64,000 bases of DNA from Gp7-AA6 sp036395755 (GTDB lineage Bacteria > Acidobacteriota > Thermoanaerobaculia > UBA5066 > Gp7-AA6). The translations under genes and the position numbers were made by a program. Where the stretch lies: contig DASWCZ010000082.1 in assembly GCA_036395755.1 (NCBI GenBank), positions 5,387-69,386 on the forward strand, read 5' to 3'. Shown piece after piece: positions 1-8,165 of the stretch. The first letter of the stretch is position 1; each line of letters starts with the position of its first letter. The notes under the pieces are model-generated. The model had not been told where the DNA came from and did not search any database. It saw only the letters and a list, made by a program, of their open reading frames with translations.

Positions 1-170
1 AGCACGGGAAGGCTCATGTCCATGAGCACCAAGTCGGGACCGCTCGCGGCGAGGGCGACTCCCTGCTCGCCGTCGACGGCGAGGACGACCTCGTAACCGC
101 TCCGAATCAGGCGGCGCGAGAGCATGTCGCGGTTCATCTCGTTGTCTTCGACGAGGAGGATCTTCGTCAT
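1..170 (-). CDS. response regulator receiver domain protein (partial, runs off the window start)
   Basis: This is the N-terminal 56 residues of a CheY-type receiver. The ATG lies at 168-170 and the rest runs past base 1. The translation opens MTKILLVEDNEMNRDML, carrying the acidic pocket (E9, D10), and continues to DLVLMDMSLPVL, where the Asp of LMDMSLP is the expected phosphoacceptor. It starts 12 bp after the stop of the hybrid histidine kinase on the same strand, so the two are probably co-transcribed and this protein may accept phosphate from that kinase. Any output domain is outside the window. The receiver fold is clear; the partner assignment is inferred from adjacency. Confidence 0.85.
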   Translation of the reverse strand, partial: MTKILLVEDNEMNRDMLSRRLIRSGYEVVLAVDGEQGVALAASGPDLVLMDMSLPV

Positions 171-182
171 CGATCGGCTCGA

Positions 183-1976
183 TTACGCCAGCGCGCCGCT
201 CCGGTAGGCGGCGAGGATCTCCGCCAGCCGATCGCGGTCCACGGGTTTCACGAAGTAATCCGCGGCGCCCATCGCGAGCCCGCGATCCCGGTCGTCGGAG
301 ATCGACACCATCACGACCGGGATACCGGAAAGCTCTCGATCGGACTTGAGCGTCCTCAACACCGTCCAGCCGTCGATTCCCGGCATGACGACTTCGAGCG
401 TGATCAGGTCCGGCCGTTTCTCGCGTGCGAGCTTCAACCCCTCTTCCCCGCTCGCCGCGGCGACGAGCTCGTAGCCCTCGCGGGACGCGAGCCGCTCCAT
501 GAGCTGCCGCACGGCGGGATCCTCGTCGATCACGAGGAGAGTCTTACCGGGCGCCGCGCCTCCCGCCTTTCGGGGCTCCTCGCGGCGGCGGCCCGGGAGC
601 CGCAGCCGGATGGAGGTCGCTTCGCCGTCGTAGTTCTCGATGTCTCCCGGCAGGCGGACGATAAAAGTCGATCCCTTCCCCGGCGCGCTCTCGACGTTGA
701 TGTCACCGCCCATCATCACGCAGAACTTCCGCGAAAGCGCGAGCCCCAGTCCGGTCCCGCCGTACTTGCGCATCGTGCTTCCATCCGCCTGGGTGAACGC
801 CTGGAAGAGCTTCCCGGTCTGCGCCGGCGTCATGCCGATTCCGGTATCGCGCACCCGGAAGACGACCCAGCTGCCCGTTACGTCCGGTTCGCGCGTGACC
901 TCGAGCGAGACGGTGCCCTTTTCCGTGAACTTGGCGGCGTTCGAAAGAAGGTTCAAGAGCACCTGCCTCACCTTGGTGACGTCCTCGCGGATCTGACCGA
1001 CGTCCGCCGCACAGCGCACCTCGAGACGGTTGCCGTTCTTCTCGACGAGCGGCGTGGCGGTGGCCATCACCTCTTCGACGAGGTTCGCGACGTCGAAGGT
1101 CTCGAGGAAGAGCTTCATTTTCCCGGCCTCGACTTTCGAAAGATCGAGGACGTCGTTGATCAGACCGAGCAGGTGCTTGCCGGACGAGCGGATCTTCTGG
1201 AGGTCCGAGACGAACTCCTTCTGCCCGGAAGCCTGCGCGTCCTCTTCGAGCATCTCGCTGTAGCCGATGATCGCGTTCAAAGGGGTCCGCAGCTCGTGGC
1301 TCATGTTCGCCAGGAAGACGCTCTTCGACTGGTTGGCGGCTTCGGCGGCCTCCTTTGCCTCCAGCGCCGCGCGGCTCGCCTGCTCGATCGCGCGATTCTG
1401 TTCCTCGATCTGCTGGTTGCGATCGGCGAGCACGTTCTTCGCCTGCCGGACGCGCTTCGTCTGGAGATGGCCGTAGTAGCCGAAGATCGTCGTGACGGTC
1501 AGGATGCCGATGATGCAGAAGAGCGCGGTCGGCACGCTCGACTCGGGATGGACTTCGAAGCCGAGCAGAAAGCCGACGACGACCATGCCGAACAGAATCG
1601 CGGCGAGCCCCTTCGCCGCCTGGCGCAGGCCGCCCACGGAGAGATTCGCGGAGTTGAGCGCGGCGACCATCACCGCCCCCGGAAAGAGGCTGAAGGAGAG
1701 GGCCGCCGTCCATCCCCCGACCAGGAACGAGTCGATCAGGAGGTTGCGGAACTCCGCCCGGCGCGTGTCGCGGCTGTTCTTCGCGATCAGGTAAGCGATC
1801 TGCGGCCACACGAGGGCGGTAAACGCCATTCCCACGAGCGCGGGAAGCGGCGGCCGGCCGCGGAAATGGAACAGGGGGATCAGCCCGACGACCACCATCG
1901 AGACCATCCGGACGCGGTAGTCCAGAGTGACCAGAGGGTGGAGCTGTCGCGTCGGGATCGCCGGAGCGGTCGACAT
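183..1976 (-). CDS. hybrid sensor histidine kinase with a C-terminal receiver domain
   Basis: This 597-residue membrane kinase autophosphorylates on His and should pass phosphate to a receiver. The order is: several hydrophobic segments (about residues 25-170), a coiled coil (175-215), a HisKA dimerisation domain with H227 in MSHELRTP, an HATPase domain (about 330-445, with DTGIGM and GGTGLGL), and a receiver (about 477-597). The receiver keeps the acidic cluster (VIDED) and the Lys (FVKPVD), but the phosphoacceptor position reads LEVVMPG rather than LDVMMPG, so residue 528 is Glu (codon 393-395). The internal receiver may therefore be locked or non-phosphorylatable. A separate receiver follows 12 bp downstream. 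The ligand is unknown. Confidence 0.93.
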   Translation of the reverse strand: MSTAPAIPTRQLHPLVTLDYRVRMVSMVVVGLIPLFHFRGRPPLPALVGMAFTALVWPQIAYLIAKNSRDTRRAEFRNLLIDSFLVGGWTAALSFSLFPGAVMVAALNSANLSVGGLRQAAKGLAAILFGMVVVGFLLGFEVHPESSVPTALFCIIGILTVTTIFGYYGHLQTKRVRQAKNVLADRNQQIEEQNRAIEQASRAALEAKEAAEAANQSKSVFLANMSHELRTPLNAIIGYSEMLEEDAQASGQKEFVSDLQKIRSSGKHLLGLINDVLDLSKVEAGKMKLFLETFDVANLVEEVMATATPLVEKNGNRLEVRCAADVGQIREDVTKVRQVLLNLLSNAAKFTEKGTVSLEVTREPDVTGSWVVFRVRDTGIGMTPAQTGKLFQAFTQADGSTMRKYGGTGLGLALSRKFCVMMGGDINVESAPGKGSTFIVRLPGDIENYDGEATSIRLRLPGRRREEPRKAGGAAPGKTLLVIDEDPAVRQLMERLASREGYELVAAASGEEGLKLAREKRPDLITLEVVMPGIDGWTVLRTLKSDRELSGIPVVMVSISDDRDRGLAMGAADYFVKPVDRDRLAEILAAYRSGALA

Positions 1977-2028
1977 GTCGAAATTGTTCCTGCCGCTACT
2001 TTATCGCAGCGACTCCGGCGGATTCGGA

Positions 2029-3708
2029 CTAGCGGGTCCGCCTGCGCTCCGGCGGCCGCCGGTCGCTCGCGAGGATGCTGACGACGAGCGCGACCCCGCC
2101 GAGCGCCGCAGCGAGGAAAAAGAAGATCGCCAGGCCCGGGTACCCGAGAATGCGGAAGGCGGTGGGCACCTGCATCAGGAGCGCGGCTCCCACGATCAGT
2201 GCGGCGAGGATCAACCCGAGGGCGATCCGGTTGGCGATCTTGTGCAGACCGTCGATCAGCATCCGCTCGTCCACGGCGTTCACGTCGACGCGGAGCTGGT
2301 TGCTGGCGAGGATGTCGAGGACTTTGTTCACGCGGCCGGGCAGCTTCTCGACGAAGTCCTTGGCCTCGAGCAGGCTCGCGTAGAGGTTGGCGGGCGATGC
2401 GCTCTTGGCCATCCGGCGCTGCATCAGCCGCGCCGCATTGCGCCGCACCGAAGCGTTCGGGTCGAAAGTCGGATCGAGGGTCCGCCCGATCTCGTCCAAG
2501 TGAAGGAGCGTCTTGCCGAGCATCGCCAGCTCGGGAGGAAGCCGCATTCCGGCGTTGGCGGACAGGCGCGACACCTCGAGAACGACGCGGCCGATCTGGA
2601 TCTGTTCGAGCCGGGCGTGCTGAAGCGCGCCGACGAGCTCTGCAACCCGGCGACGGAACTCGGTCTCGTCGAACGTCTCGAGCTTTTCGCCGATCACGGC
2701 CGCCCGGTCGGCGGCCTCGTCCCCCCGCCCATCGCTGACGGCGAGAAGCAGCTTCAACAGGCTCTCCTGCATGTCGCCGGAAATCCGCGCGACCATTCCC
2801 AGGTCGATCAACGCGAGCCGACCATCGTCGGTCAGGAAGACGTTGCCGGGATGCGGATCGGCGTGGAAAAAGCCGTCGATCAGGATCTGTTTCAGATAGG
2901 CGCGGTGAAGCTCTTCCGCGAGCTGCGCGCCGTCGATCTCGAGCTTCGTCAAAGGCGAAAGAGCGGTGATCTTGCGGCCGGAAACGAACTCCATGGTCAG
3001 GACGCGGGAAGTCGTGTAGTCCTCGACCGGCTCGGGCACGAGGATCCGGTCGAAGTCGCGGAGGTTCTCCCGAAGGCTCACGAGGTTCTGCGCCTCGAGT
3101 CGGTAATCGAGCTCGCGCAGGATGGTCTTGCGGAACTCGTCGACGACCTTTTCGAGCTGGTAGAGGCGGCCGGCGTCGGCGTGCCGGTCGAGGAGCTGCG
3201 CGATCTCCTTGAACGAGTCGAGATCCTCCGCGATCTGCTCGCGGATGCCGGGCCTCTGGACCTTGACGGCGACGGCGCGGCCGTCCCGCAGAGTGGCGCG
3301 ATGGACCTGGCCGAGCGACGCGGCCGCGAGAGGAGTGGCTTCGAAGTCGGCGAACGCCTTCGAGATGCGGAGGCCGAGCTCCTCGCTGACGATCCGCTCG
3401 ACCTCGGCGAACGGAAACGGAAGGACGTCGTCCTGCAGCCGGGAGAGGGCCTCGATGTACTCGACCGGCAGGAGGTCCGCGCGCGTCGAAAGGAGCTGGC
3501 CGATCTTGATGAACGTCGGACCGAGCTGTTCGAGGTCGCGCGCGAGCTCTTCGGCCCTGGGAGCCGTTTCCTTCGAGCGGCCGGCCGGCCGGGCGATCTC
3601 CGCCTCGACGCCCAGACCGCTCGCGAGGTCGCCGCGGCCGTACTTCACGAGCAGGACTGCGATGTCCTTGTATCGCTTCAGGTGCGAGGGCTTCAGAGAT
3701 ACGGCCAT
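2029..3708 (-). CDS. ABC1/UbiB-family atypical protein kinase
   Basis: This 559-residue protein belongs to the ABC1/ADCK/UbiB family, ATPases linked to isoprenoid-quinone biosynthesis or lipid homeostasis. Family motifs are visible: KIGQ in the N-terminal extension, the Ala-rich loop AAASLGQVH, the lysine in AVKVQRPG, HADPHPGN in the catalytic loop, and LIDLGM in the DFG position. Two hydrophobic helices near the C-terminus (about 495-545) would anchor it in the inner membrane, as in UbiB. It is followed by the kinase gene on the same strand after about 50 bp. The family is secure; the actual substrate cannot be read from sequence. Confidence 0.93.
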   Translation of the reverse strand: MAVSLKPSHLKRYKDIAVLLVKYGRGDLASGLGVEAEIARPAGRSKETAPRAEELARDLEQLGPTFIKIGQLLSTRADLLPVEYIEALSRLQDDVLPFPFAEVERIVSEELGLRISKAFADFEATPLAAASLGQVHRATLRDGRAVAVKVQRPGIREQIAEDLDSFKEIAQLLDRHADAGRLYQLEKVVDEFRKTILRELDYRLEAQNLVSLRENLRDFDRILVPEPVEDYTTSRVLTMEFVSGRKITALSPLTKLEIDGAQLAEELHRAYLKQILIDGFFHADPHPGNVFLTDDGRLALIDLGMVARISGDMQESLLKLLLAVSDGRGDEAADRAAVIGEKLETFDETEFRRRVAELVGALQHARLEQIQIGRVVLEVSRLSANAGMRLPPELAMLGKTLLHLDEIGRTLDPTFDPNASVRRNAARLMQRRMAKSASPANLYASLLEAKDFVEKLPGRVNKVLDILASNQLRVDVNAVDERMLIDGLHKIANRIALGLILAALIVGAALLMQVPTAFRILGYPGLAIFFFLAAALGGVALVVSILASDRRPPERRRTR

Positions 3709-3816
3709 AGGTAGAGTTCTCAGTTCTCACCCCGCAGCTTTCAAGGAACGCGCCAGCTCGGAATAGGCTCTCGGAAATGTCCAAGAGCTCCGGCATCCTG
3801 GAGGTTCCGGCCACCC

Positions 3817-3876
3817 GGGGTCAGGCCTCAGCCGGCAGCGATGACCTGCCAGAGTGATGAATGGAGGCCCGACCCT
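3817..3876. repeat. imperfect inverted repeat of the GGGGTCAG family
   Basis: A left arm reading ggggtcaggcctc (from 3817) pairs with ggaggcccgaccct (ending 3876), apart from one mismatch. It is one of several intergenic copies in the window sharing the gggtcagg core. The right arm abuts the acetyltransferase ATG at 3877 and overlaps what would be its ribosome-binding site (ggagg at 3863-3867), so folding could influence translation. Confidence 0.6.
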
Positions 3877-4335
3877 ATGAAGCGCGAAACCCCGACGCAG
3901 TGGCGACGGAACGGCTTCACGATCTCGACCGACCCGAAGAGGCTCGACCGCCAGATGATCCACGAGTTCCTCTCCGCCTCCTACTGGGCGACGGGGATTC
4001 CGCGCGAAGTCGTCGACCGCTCGATTGAAGGCGCGCTCTGCTTCGGGCTCTTCGAGGACGGCCGTCAGGTCGGCTTCGCGCGCGTCATCACCGACAGGGC
4101 GACGTTCGCCTATCTCGCCGACGTCTTCGTCCTCGAATCGCACCGCGGGCAGGGGCTCGCGACCTGGTTGATGGAATCGATCCTGGCGCACCCTCGCCTC
4201 CAGGGGCTGCGCCGGTGGATGCTCGTGACCCGGGACGCCCACCCCCTGTACCGAAAGGTCGGATTCCGCGACCTCGCGCACCCCGAGCGAATCATGGAGA
4301 GGACGTTTCCGGGGATCTACGAGAGACGAGACTGA
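3877..4335 (+). CDS. GNAT-family N-acetyltransferase
   Basis: The product is 152 residues with a GNAT fold that transfers acetyl from acetyl-CoA to an amine. The acetyl-CoA loop is visible as ESHRGQGLATWLM, which matches the R/Q-x-x-G-x-G/A pattern, followed by the typical end LYRKVGFRDL. The ATG at 3877 is preferred over the one at 3841: it places a ggagg nine bases upstream, and the upstream 12 codons are repeat sequence. The substrate is unknown. It stands alone between a minus-strand kinase and minus-strand small genes. Confidence 0.88.
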   Translation: MKRETPTQWRRNGFTISTDPKRLDRQMIHEFLSASYWATGIPREVVDRSIEGALCFGLFEDGRQVGFARVITDRATFAYLADVFVLESHRGQGLATWLMESILAHPRLQGLRRWMLVTRDAHPLYRKVGFRDLAHPERIMERTFPGIYERRD

Positions 4336-4365
4336 GGACTGTGCGATCACCAAGGGAGTGCGGCC

Positions 4366-4461
4366 ATGGATGACAAAGAACGGCTGTCTGCCTTCATGTC
4401 GGCGCTCGTCACCGAGCACTTCGCTCTTCAGACGGCAGCGAGCACGACGGTGCCATGTTAG
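4366..4461 (+). pseudogene. short remnant of a membrane-protein gene (31 codons)
   Basis: An ATG at 4366 opens 31 codons (MDDKERLSAFMSALVTEHFA...), ending in a TAG at 4459-4461. The stretch ALVTEHFALQTAAST resembles, from memory, the N-terminus of a family of hypothetical membrane proteins that normally continue for over 100 residues. If so, only the start survives and the rest has been lost. No continuation is evident in other frames downstream. It could also be a chance reading frame. Confidence 0.35.
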
Positions 4462-4501
4462 GCTACACCCTTCAGAGCCAATACGCGGACACGCAGACCG
4501 G

Positions 4502-4795
4502 TCAGAGCTTGAGGAGGAAGACGGGCGCCATGGCCGCGAGCACAGCTCCGACTTGCAGCCCAAGTACCACGAGCGCCTCCTTCGGAGCCCGCGGTAGCCA
4601 CTTGATCGCGAAGAACCCGATGATGGGTATCTGTGCAGCCATAAGCAGCTGCCAGATGTGGGCAGCAGCGCCTTCGTCGGGCTCGCGGACGACGCCGAAC
4701 CTGGCGAGGTGTAGAAGTACCGTGGCAAGCGCGGCGAGAGACATGGCTAAGGGAAGAAAGGCGCTCGGCTGCTTGATCATTGCGGGCAAGGTCAT
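4502..4795 (-). CDS. small hydrophobic membrane protein, function unknown
   Basis: This 97-residue protein has three predicted membrane helices: about 12-32 (FLPLAMSLAALATVLLH), 46-64 (IWQLLMAAQIPIIGFFAIKW) and 72-95. A ggagg lies about 7 bases before the ATG at 4795. No family is recognised. It is followed by nothing on its strand for several hundred bases, and sits 36 bp downstream of an exported-protein gene on the same strand. The hydrophobic pattern and ribosome-binding site support a real gene. Confidence 0.7.
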   Translation of the reverse strand: MTLPAMIKQPSAFLPLAMSLAALATVLLHLARFGVVREPDEGAAAHIWQLLMAAQIPIIGFFAIKWLPRAPKEALVVLGLQVGAVLAAMAPVFLLKL

Positions 4796-4831
4796 TGGAA
4801 ACCTCCACCCAGATCTAGGCGTGCCCCGGTC

Positions 4832-5212
4832 TCATTCTGAACTGTTGGATTTGCTCGACTTGACCGTGACTGCAATCGCCGCCGCTTCATTTTCGGGCTT
4901 TGTCAAAAGGATAATCCCGATCTCCTTTAGGTCCTTACCACGAGGCAAGACGACCAGTTTCTTGACCCGGTCGCCCGCAATGCCAAAGCGCTTGAAGTTG
5001 GCCGGCAGCCACCGCCTCAGCTTTGCTTCATCTGCTGGCCCCATCTTGTCCAGCTCTGCCAGAATCGCCTTCGCTTGATCCCGACTCAAGAGATCGCTGG
5101 GATAGGTCAGTCGGTAGATATTGCTCTTGGAAGAGTTGAGGTTCGTCGCAGCCCAAGCGAGCGTCGCGATAAGCAACGACGCGATCACGCCAAACGTGAG
5201 CCGAGCTTTCAT
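4832..5212 (-). CDS. exported protein, function unknown
   Basis: The product is 126 residues with a clear signal peptide (MKARLTFGVIASLLIATLAWAA), then a soluble domain rich in charged residues. The start is supported by a strong aaaggagg eight bases upstream of the ATG at 5212. The C-terminus repeats Ser-Lys (VKSSKSNSSE), echoing SSKSN after the signal. No family is recognised. The start codon overlaps the stop of a short upstream frame by 4 bp (ATGA). It is probably periplasmic or outer-surface. Confidence 0.72.
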   Translation of the reverse strand: MKARLTFGVIASLLIATLAWAATNLNSSKSNIYRLTYPSDLLSRDQAKAILAELDKMGPADEAKLRRWLPANFKRFGIAGDRVKKLVVLPRGKDLKEIGIILLTKPENEAAAIAVTVKSSKSNSSE

Positions 5213-5424
5213 TTGGAATCCTCCTTTCGCCGACAGGTGGCGGCTAACTCACCTGGACATTCCAATTGGGATCGCCAAACGCTCCATTCGAGCTGGTCGG
5301 AAGGCGGGCTCTCGCTGCGGGGGGAGCTAGGCTGCGACAGAAGCAACGTAACGCCCAGCGAGGCCGTGAGAATCGATCTCCAGAGCGCATCGGCTGGCTT
5401 CGCACCCGAACCGATCATAGCCAT
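5209..5424 (-). CDS. doubtful small hypothetical protein
   Basis: A 71-codon frame begins at an ATG (5424) and overlaps the next start by 4 bp (ATGA). A hydrophobic stretch lies near residues 18-30. However, its last codons are simply the strong ribosome-binding site of the following gene, and the middle is Ser/Pro-rich without recognisable domains. It may be a translational leader or chance. Kept at low confidence because the stop/start overlap is the pattern used elsewhere in this window. Confidence 0.3.
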   Translation of the reverse strand: MAMIGSGAKPADALWRSILTASLGVTLLLSQPSSPRSESPPSDQLEWSVWRSQLECPGELAATCRRKEDSK

Positions 5425-5483
5425 CCTGGATCAGTTGGATCGCGGACGAATGCCGGAAAGTGTGGCTCGCGGCCCTATCCGGA

Positions 5484-6365
5484 TCAAGGCAGCGCCACGT
5501 CCTTCAGGCTGAAGGGCACGGTGACGAGCGCTTTCGGGGTCATCAGGTAGATCCGCAGGCTCGCATCGGCGGGCAGCTTCTCGGTGAATTTGACGATCCA
5601 GAACTCCCCGACCTTCATGGATCCGGAGTCGTCGATCCGCTTCCCGGCGGCGTCGAAGACCTCGACGCCGAACACTTTCTTCCCCGGATCGGTCACCCGG
5701 ACGAGGACGTCGTTCTCGCCGATGTCGCCGAACAGTCCTTCGAAGAGGCCGGTGAAGGCGCTCACCATGGCGCCCGCGATACCCGCGGATTCGGCCTCCT
5801 TCTTCTTGCGCTCCTCGTCCTTCTTCTTCTCGGCGTCGAACGTCTTGCGAGAAACGACGGTGACCTCCGTCTGAGCGGCCTTCAGAGCGGGCGCGGCGAT
5901 CGGCTGGTCCATGCGCGAGAGGAAACGGTCAGCCGAAGCGACGGCGGCCGGATCGCGGTCCGGCAGGAAGACCTCGACAGATCCGGAGATCTCGCGGACG
6001 CTCTTCGCCCGCCGGGCGGGATTGCGGAGGTCGAGCTTCAAGGCGGGAGACCCCTGCCCCGTCGCTTTCTCGAAATCCGCCGGGCGACCGCCTTCCTTGA
6101 CGAGGTTCCGTCCAGTGTCGTCGACCGCTTTCTCGACGAGAGCCCGCGCGCCGCGCGCTCCGCCGGCAGCCTCGCCGGTCAGCTTCAGCTCGACCTCCAG
6201 CCCCGCGAACGTGTTGTCGTTCCGGCGGCGGTCGGTCACGTCGCCGGGGGTCACTCCGATCGCCGGGGGCTTCGAAGGGGTGGCCGTGCCGGCGGTGGCG
6301 GCCGCGAGCTGCGCGGCAGCGAGAACGAGAACGGCGAGCAACACTTCCGGCCTCCGTTTCGTCAT
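5484..6365 (-). CDS. exported Lys-rich paralogue B, function unknown
   Basis: The product is 293 residues with a signal peptide (about 1-23). It is a tandem duplicate of the gene just upstream: shared landmarks are LEVELKLTGE, DLRNPARRAKS, REISGSVE, SRMDQPI, a Lys/Glu-rich helix (KKKDEERKKKEAE), GDIGENDV and a C-terminal PFSLKDVALP. The layout suggests two beta-rich domains separated by a charged helix. Its ATG overlaps the upstream stop by 4 bp (ATGA), so the two form one operon. No known family is recognised, and location outside the cytoplasm is inferred from the signal. Confidence 0.75.
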   Translation of the reverse strand: MTKRRPEVLLAVLVLAAAQLAAATAGTATPSKPPAIGVTPGDVTDRRRNDNTFAGLEVELKLTGEAAGGARGARALVEKAVDDTGRNLVKEGGRPADFEKATGQGSPALKLDLRNPARRAKSVREISGSVEVFLPDRDPAAVASADRFLSRMDQPIAAPALKAAQTEVTVVSRKTFDAEKKKDEERKKKEAESAGIAGAMVSAFTGLFEGLFGDIGENDVLVRVTDPGKKVFGVEVFDAAGKRIDDSGSMKVGEFWIVKFTEKLPADASLRIYLMTPKALVTVPFSLKDVALP

Positions 6366-7249
6366 GGGAGAGGAACGTTCGTGAGAGAAAACGGCGCGCG
6401 GAGGAGCGCGTTCTTCGTCTTTACGAGAAACCGGAGCTTCGCGTCGGGCGGGAGCTTCTCGGAATACTGGAGGATCTTCAACCCGCCGGAGGACATCGAG
6501 CCGCGCGTGTCGATCACCCCGCTCGCCCCCACGACCTCGACGTCGAGCAGCTTGCCCTGTGGGTCCTCGATCTGCAGGATCACGTCGTTGTCTCCGACGT
6601 CGTTCATCATTCCCGCGAAGCCCTTCACGAGCGCCATCAACGCTTCCGCGGTCTTGTCGTCTCCGGCTTCCTTCTTCATTTCCTCTTTGTGCTTCTGCAT
6701 TTCCGCCTCGAGCTCCGCGTCCCGCTTTTTCGCCTGGGCCCGGTACACCTTGGGCGAGACGAGACGCGCCTTGATCTGTTGCGACTTCAAGGCGGAGGAA
6801 TCGATCGGTTTGTCCATCCGCGAAACGAGCCGGTCGATGACGATCGTCGCGGCCGGATCGCGGGACGGTGCGAAGAGCTGCACTTCGCCCGAAATCTCCT
6901 TGATGGCCGACGCCCCGCGGGCCGGATTCTTGAGGTTGATCTTGAGATCGGGCGCGCGTCCGCTGGAGGACTTCTGGAAATCCTCGTCCCCCTTTTTTTC
7001 CGGAAGCAGGTCGCGGCCGCCCTCGTCCTGCGCCTTCGTGAGCGTCACCCGGGCCGCGCGCGCGTCGGCCAGGTCGTCGCCGGTCAACTTGAGCTCGATC
7101 TCGAGGCCCCCGAAAAACTCTCCGGTGGTCCGCCGGTCCTCGATCGTGCCGGCGCTGACCCTCAGGTCCTGGCCGGAAACGGAGCTGGCGAACAGAACCG
7201 GAGCGAGCCCGAAAGCGAGAATGAATTGCGGGCCCGGGCGCCTGCGCAT
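6362..7249 (-). CDS. exported Lys-rich paralogue A, function unknown
   Basis: The product is 295 residues, with a signal peptide ending near SSVSGQ. It parallels the downstream gene along its length (LEIELKLTGD, NLKNPARG, KEISGEVQLF, SRMDKPIDS, then a KKRDAELEAEMQKHK helix, GDNDVILQ and PFSLTNVPLP). The ATG at 7249 is chosen because ggaggc sits six bases upstream and a signal sequence follows; the longer frame upstream lacks a signal. The Lys/Glu helix could mediate dimerisation. The biological role is unknown. Confidence 0.75.
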   Translation of the reverse strand: MRRRPGPQFILAFGLAPVLFASSVSGQDLRVSAGTIEDRRTTGEFFGGLEIELKLTGDDLADARAARVTLTKAQDEGGRDLLPEKKGDEDFQKSSSGRAPDLKINLKNPARGASAIKEISGEVQLFAPSRDPAATIVIDRLVSRMDKPIDSSALKSQQIKARLVSPKVYRAQAKKRDAELEAEMQKHKEEMKKEAGDDKTAEALMALVKGFAGMMNDVGDNDVILQIEDPQGKLLDVEVVGASGVIDTRGSMSSGGLKILQYSEKLPPDAKLRFLVKTKNALLRAPFSLTNVPLP

Positions 7250-7339
7250 GGGAAGCCTCCTCGATTTTGGGGGTGCGAGCCGGATCAGGGTACCACTCTC
7301 GGAACGGGACTTGGCGTGCGAGAGAATCCGATTTGAACG

Positions 7340-7936
7340 ATGGACTCGATGAATTCTTCGACGCGCCTGCCGGGAAAGCCGCTCTTCATCCCGGTGATCC
7401 TCGGCACGCCCCGCCGGGGGCGCAGAAGCGAGCACGTCGCAGACTTCGTGCTCTCCCGGGTCGCAGCGATTTCCGGCGTGGAGACCGAGCTGTTCGACGT
7501 GCGGCGGATGGCCTTTTCGACGAACGACGCCGGCGAGCAGATCCGGGACGCGGCGTTCTCCGCCGCGATGATGCGCGCCGACGCGCTCGTCCTCGTCGCG
7601 CCCGAGTACAACCACGGCTACCCGGGAATCCTGAAGCACGTCCTCGACTCGAACCTGAAGGAGTACATCCACAAGGCCGTCGGCATCGTCGGCGTCTCGG
7701 CGGGACCCTGGGGTGGAACGCGGGTCATCGAGAACCTCCTTCCGGTGATGCGCGAGCTCGGCCTGGTGACGATCTTCTGGGACGGCAATTTCCCGAACGT
7801 TCAGAAAACTTTCGACAAAGACACCGGCGCACTGCTCGAGCCCGCGTACGTGCGGCGGCTCGAGAAGTTCACGAACGAGCTCGTCTGGATGGCGAAGGTT
7901 CTCCGGTACGGCCGGGAGAACGTCGCGATCGAATAG
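7340..7936 (+). CDS. NADPH-dependent FMN reductase family protein
   Basis: The 198-residue protein has the flavodoxin-like fold of NAD(P)H:FMN/quinone reductases. The FMN-phosphate loop region is LGTPRRGRRSEHVA, and the family motif around the flavin ring reads APEYNHGYPGILKHVLD (usual PEYN-S/G-xP). A late SAGPWGG matches the second flavin contact. It probably reduces quinones, azo compounds or free flavin. It sits 10 bp before a zinc-ribbon gene on the same strand, likely one transcript. Confidence 0.9.
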   Translation: MDSMNSSTRLPGKPLFIPVILGTPRRGRRSEHVADFVLSRVAAISGVETELFDVRRMAFSTNDAGEQIRDAAFSAAMMRADALVLVAPEYNHGYPGILKHVLDSNLKEYIHKAVGIVGVSAGPWGGTRVIENLLPVMRELGLVTIFWDGNFPNVQKTFDKDTGALLEPAYVRRLEKFTNELVWMAKVLRYGRENVAIE

Positions 7937-7946
7937 GAGACACGTC

Positions 7947-8135
7947 ATGGCGGAACGAAAGAAGCTCAAGTGCCCCGGCTGCGGCGGAGAGATGAACTTC
8001 CACGCCGAGAAGGTCGACTACTCGCAGGCGCTCGCGGACCCGGAATCCATGGATCCGGAGTTCGGAGGCGCACTCGAAGAGTTCCACACGTGCCCGCGCT
8101 GCAAGTTGACGGTCGAGCGACCGGCGACCGACTGA
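7947..8135 (+). CDS. small zinc-ribbon protein
   Basis: The 62-residue protein has two CxxC pairs (KCPGCGG near the start and TCPRC near residue 50), which should bind one Zn in a rubredoxin-like knuckle. Between them is an acidic linker. It follows the flavin reductase by 10 bp with an aggag upstream of the ATG. No specific family is recognised; such proteins often act as nucleic-acid or protein interaction modules. Confidence 0.75.
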   Translation: MAERKKLKCPGCGGEMNFHAEKVDYSQALADPESMDPEFGGALEEFHTCPRCKLTVERPATD

Positions 8136-8165
8136 GTTGATGAAAAGAATCGCGGTCTTCCCCGG

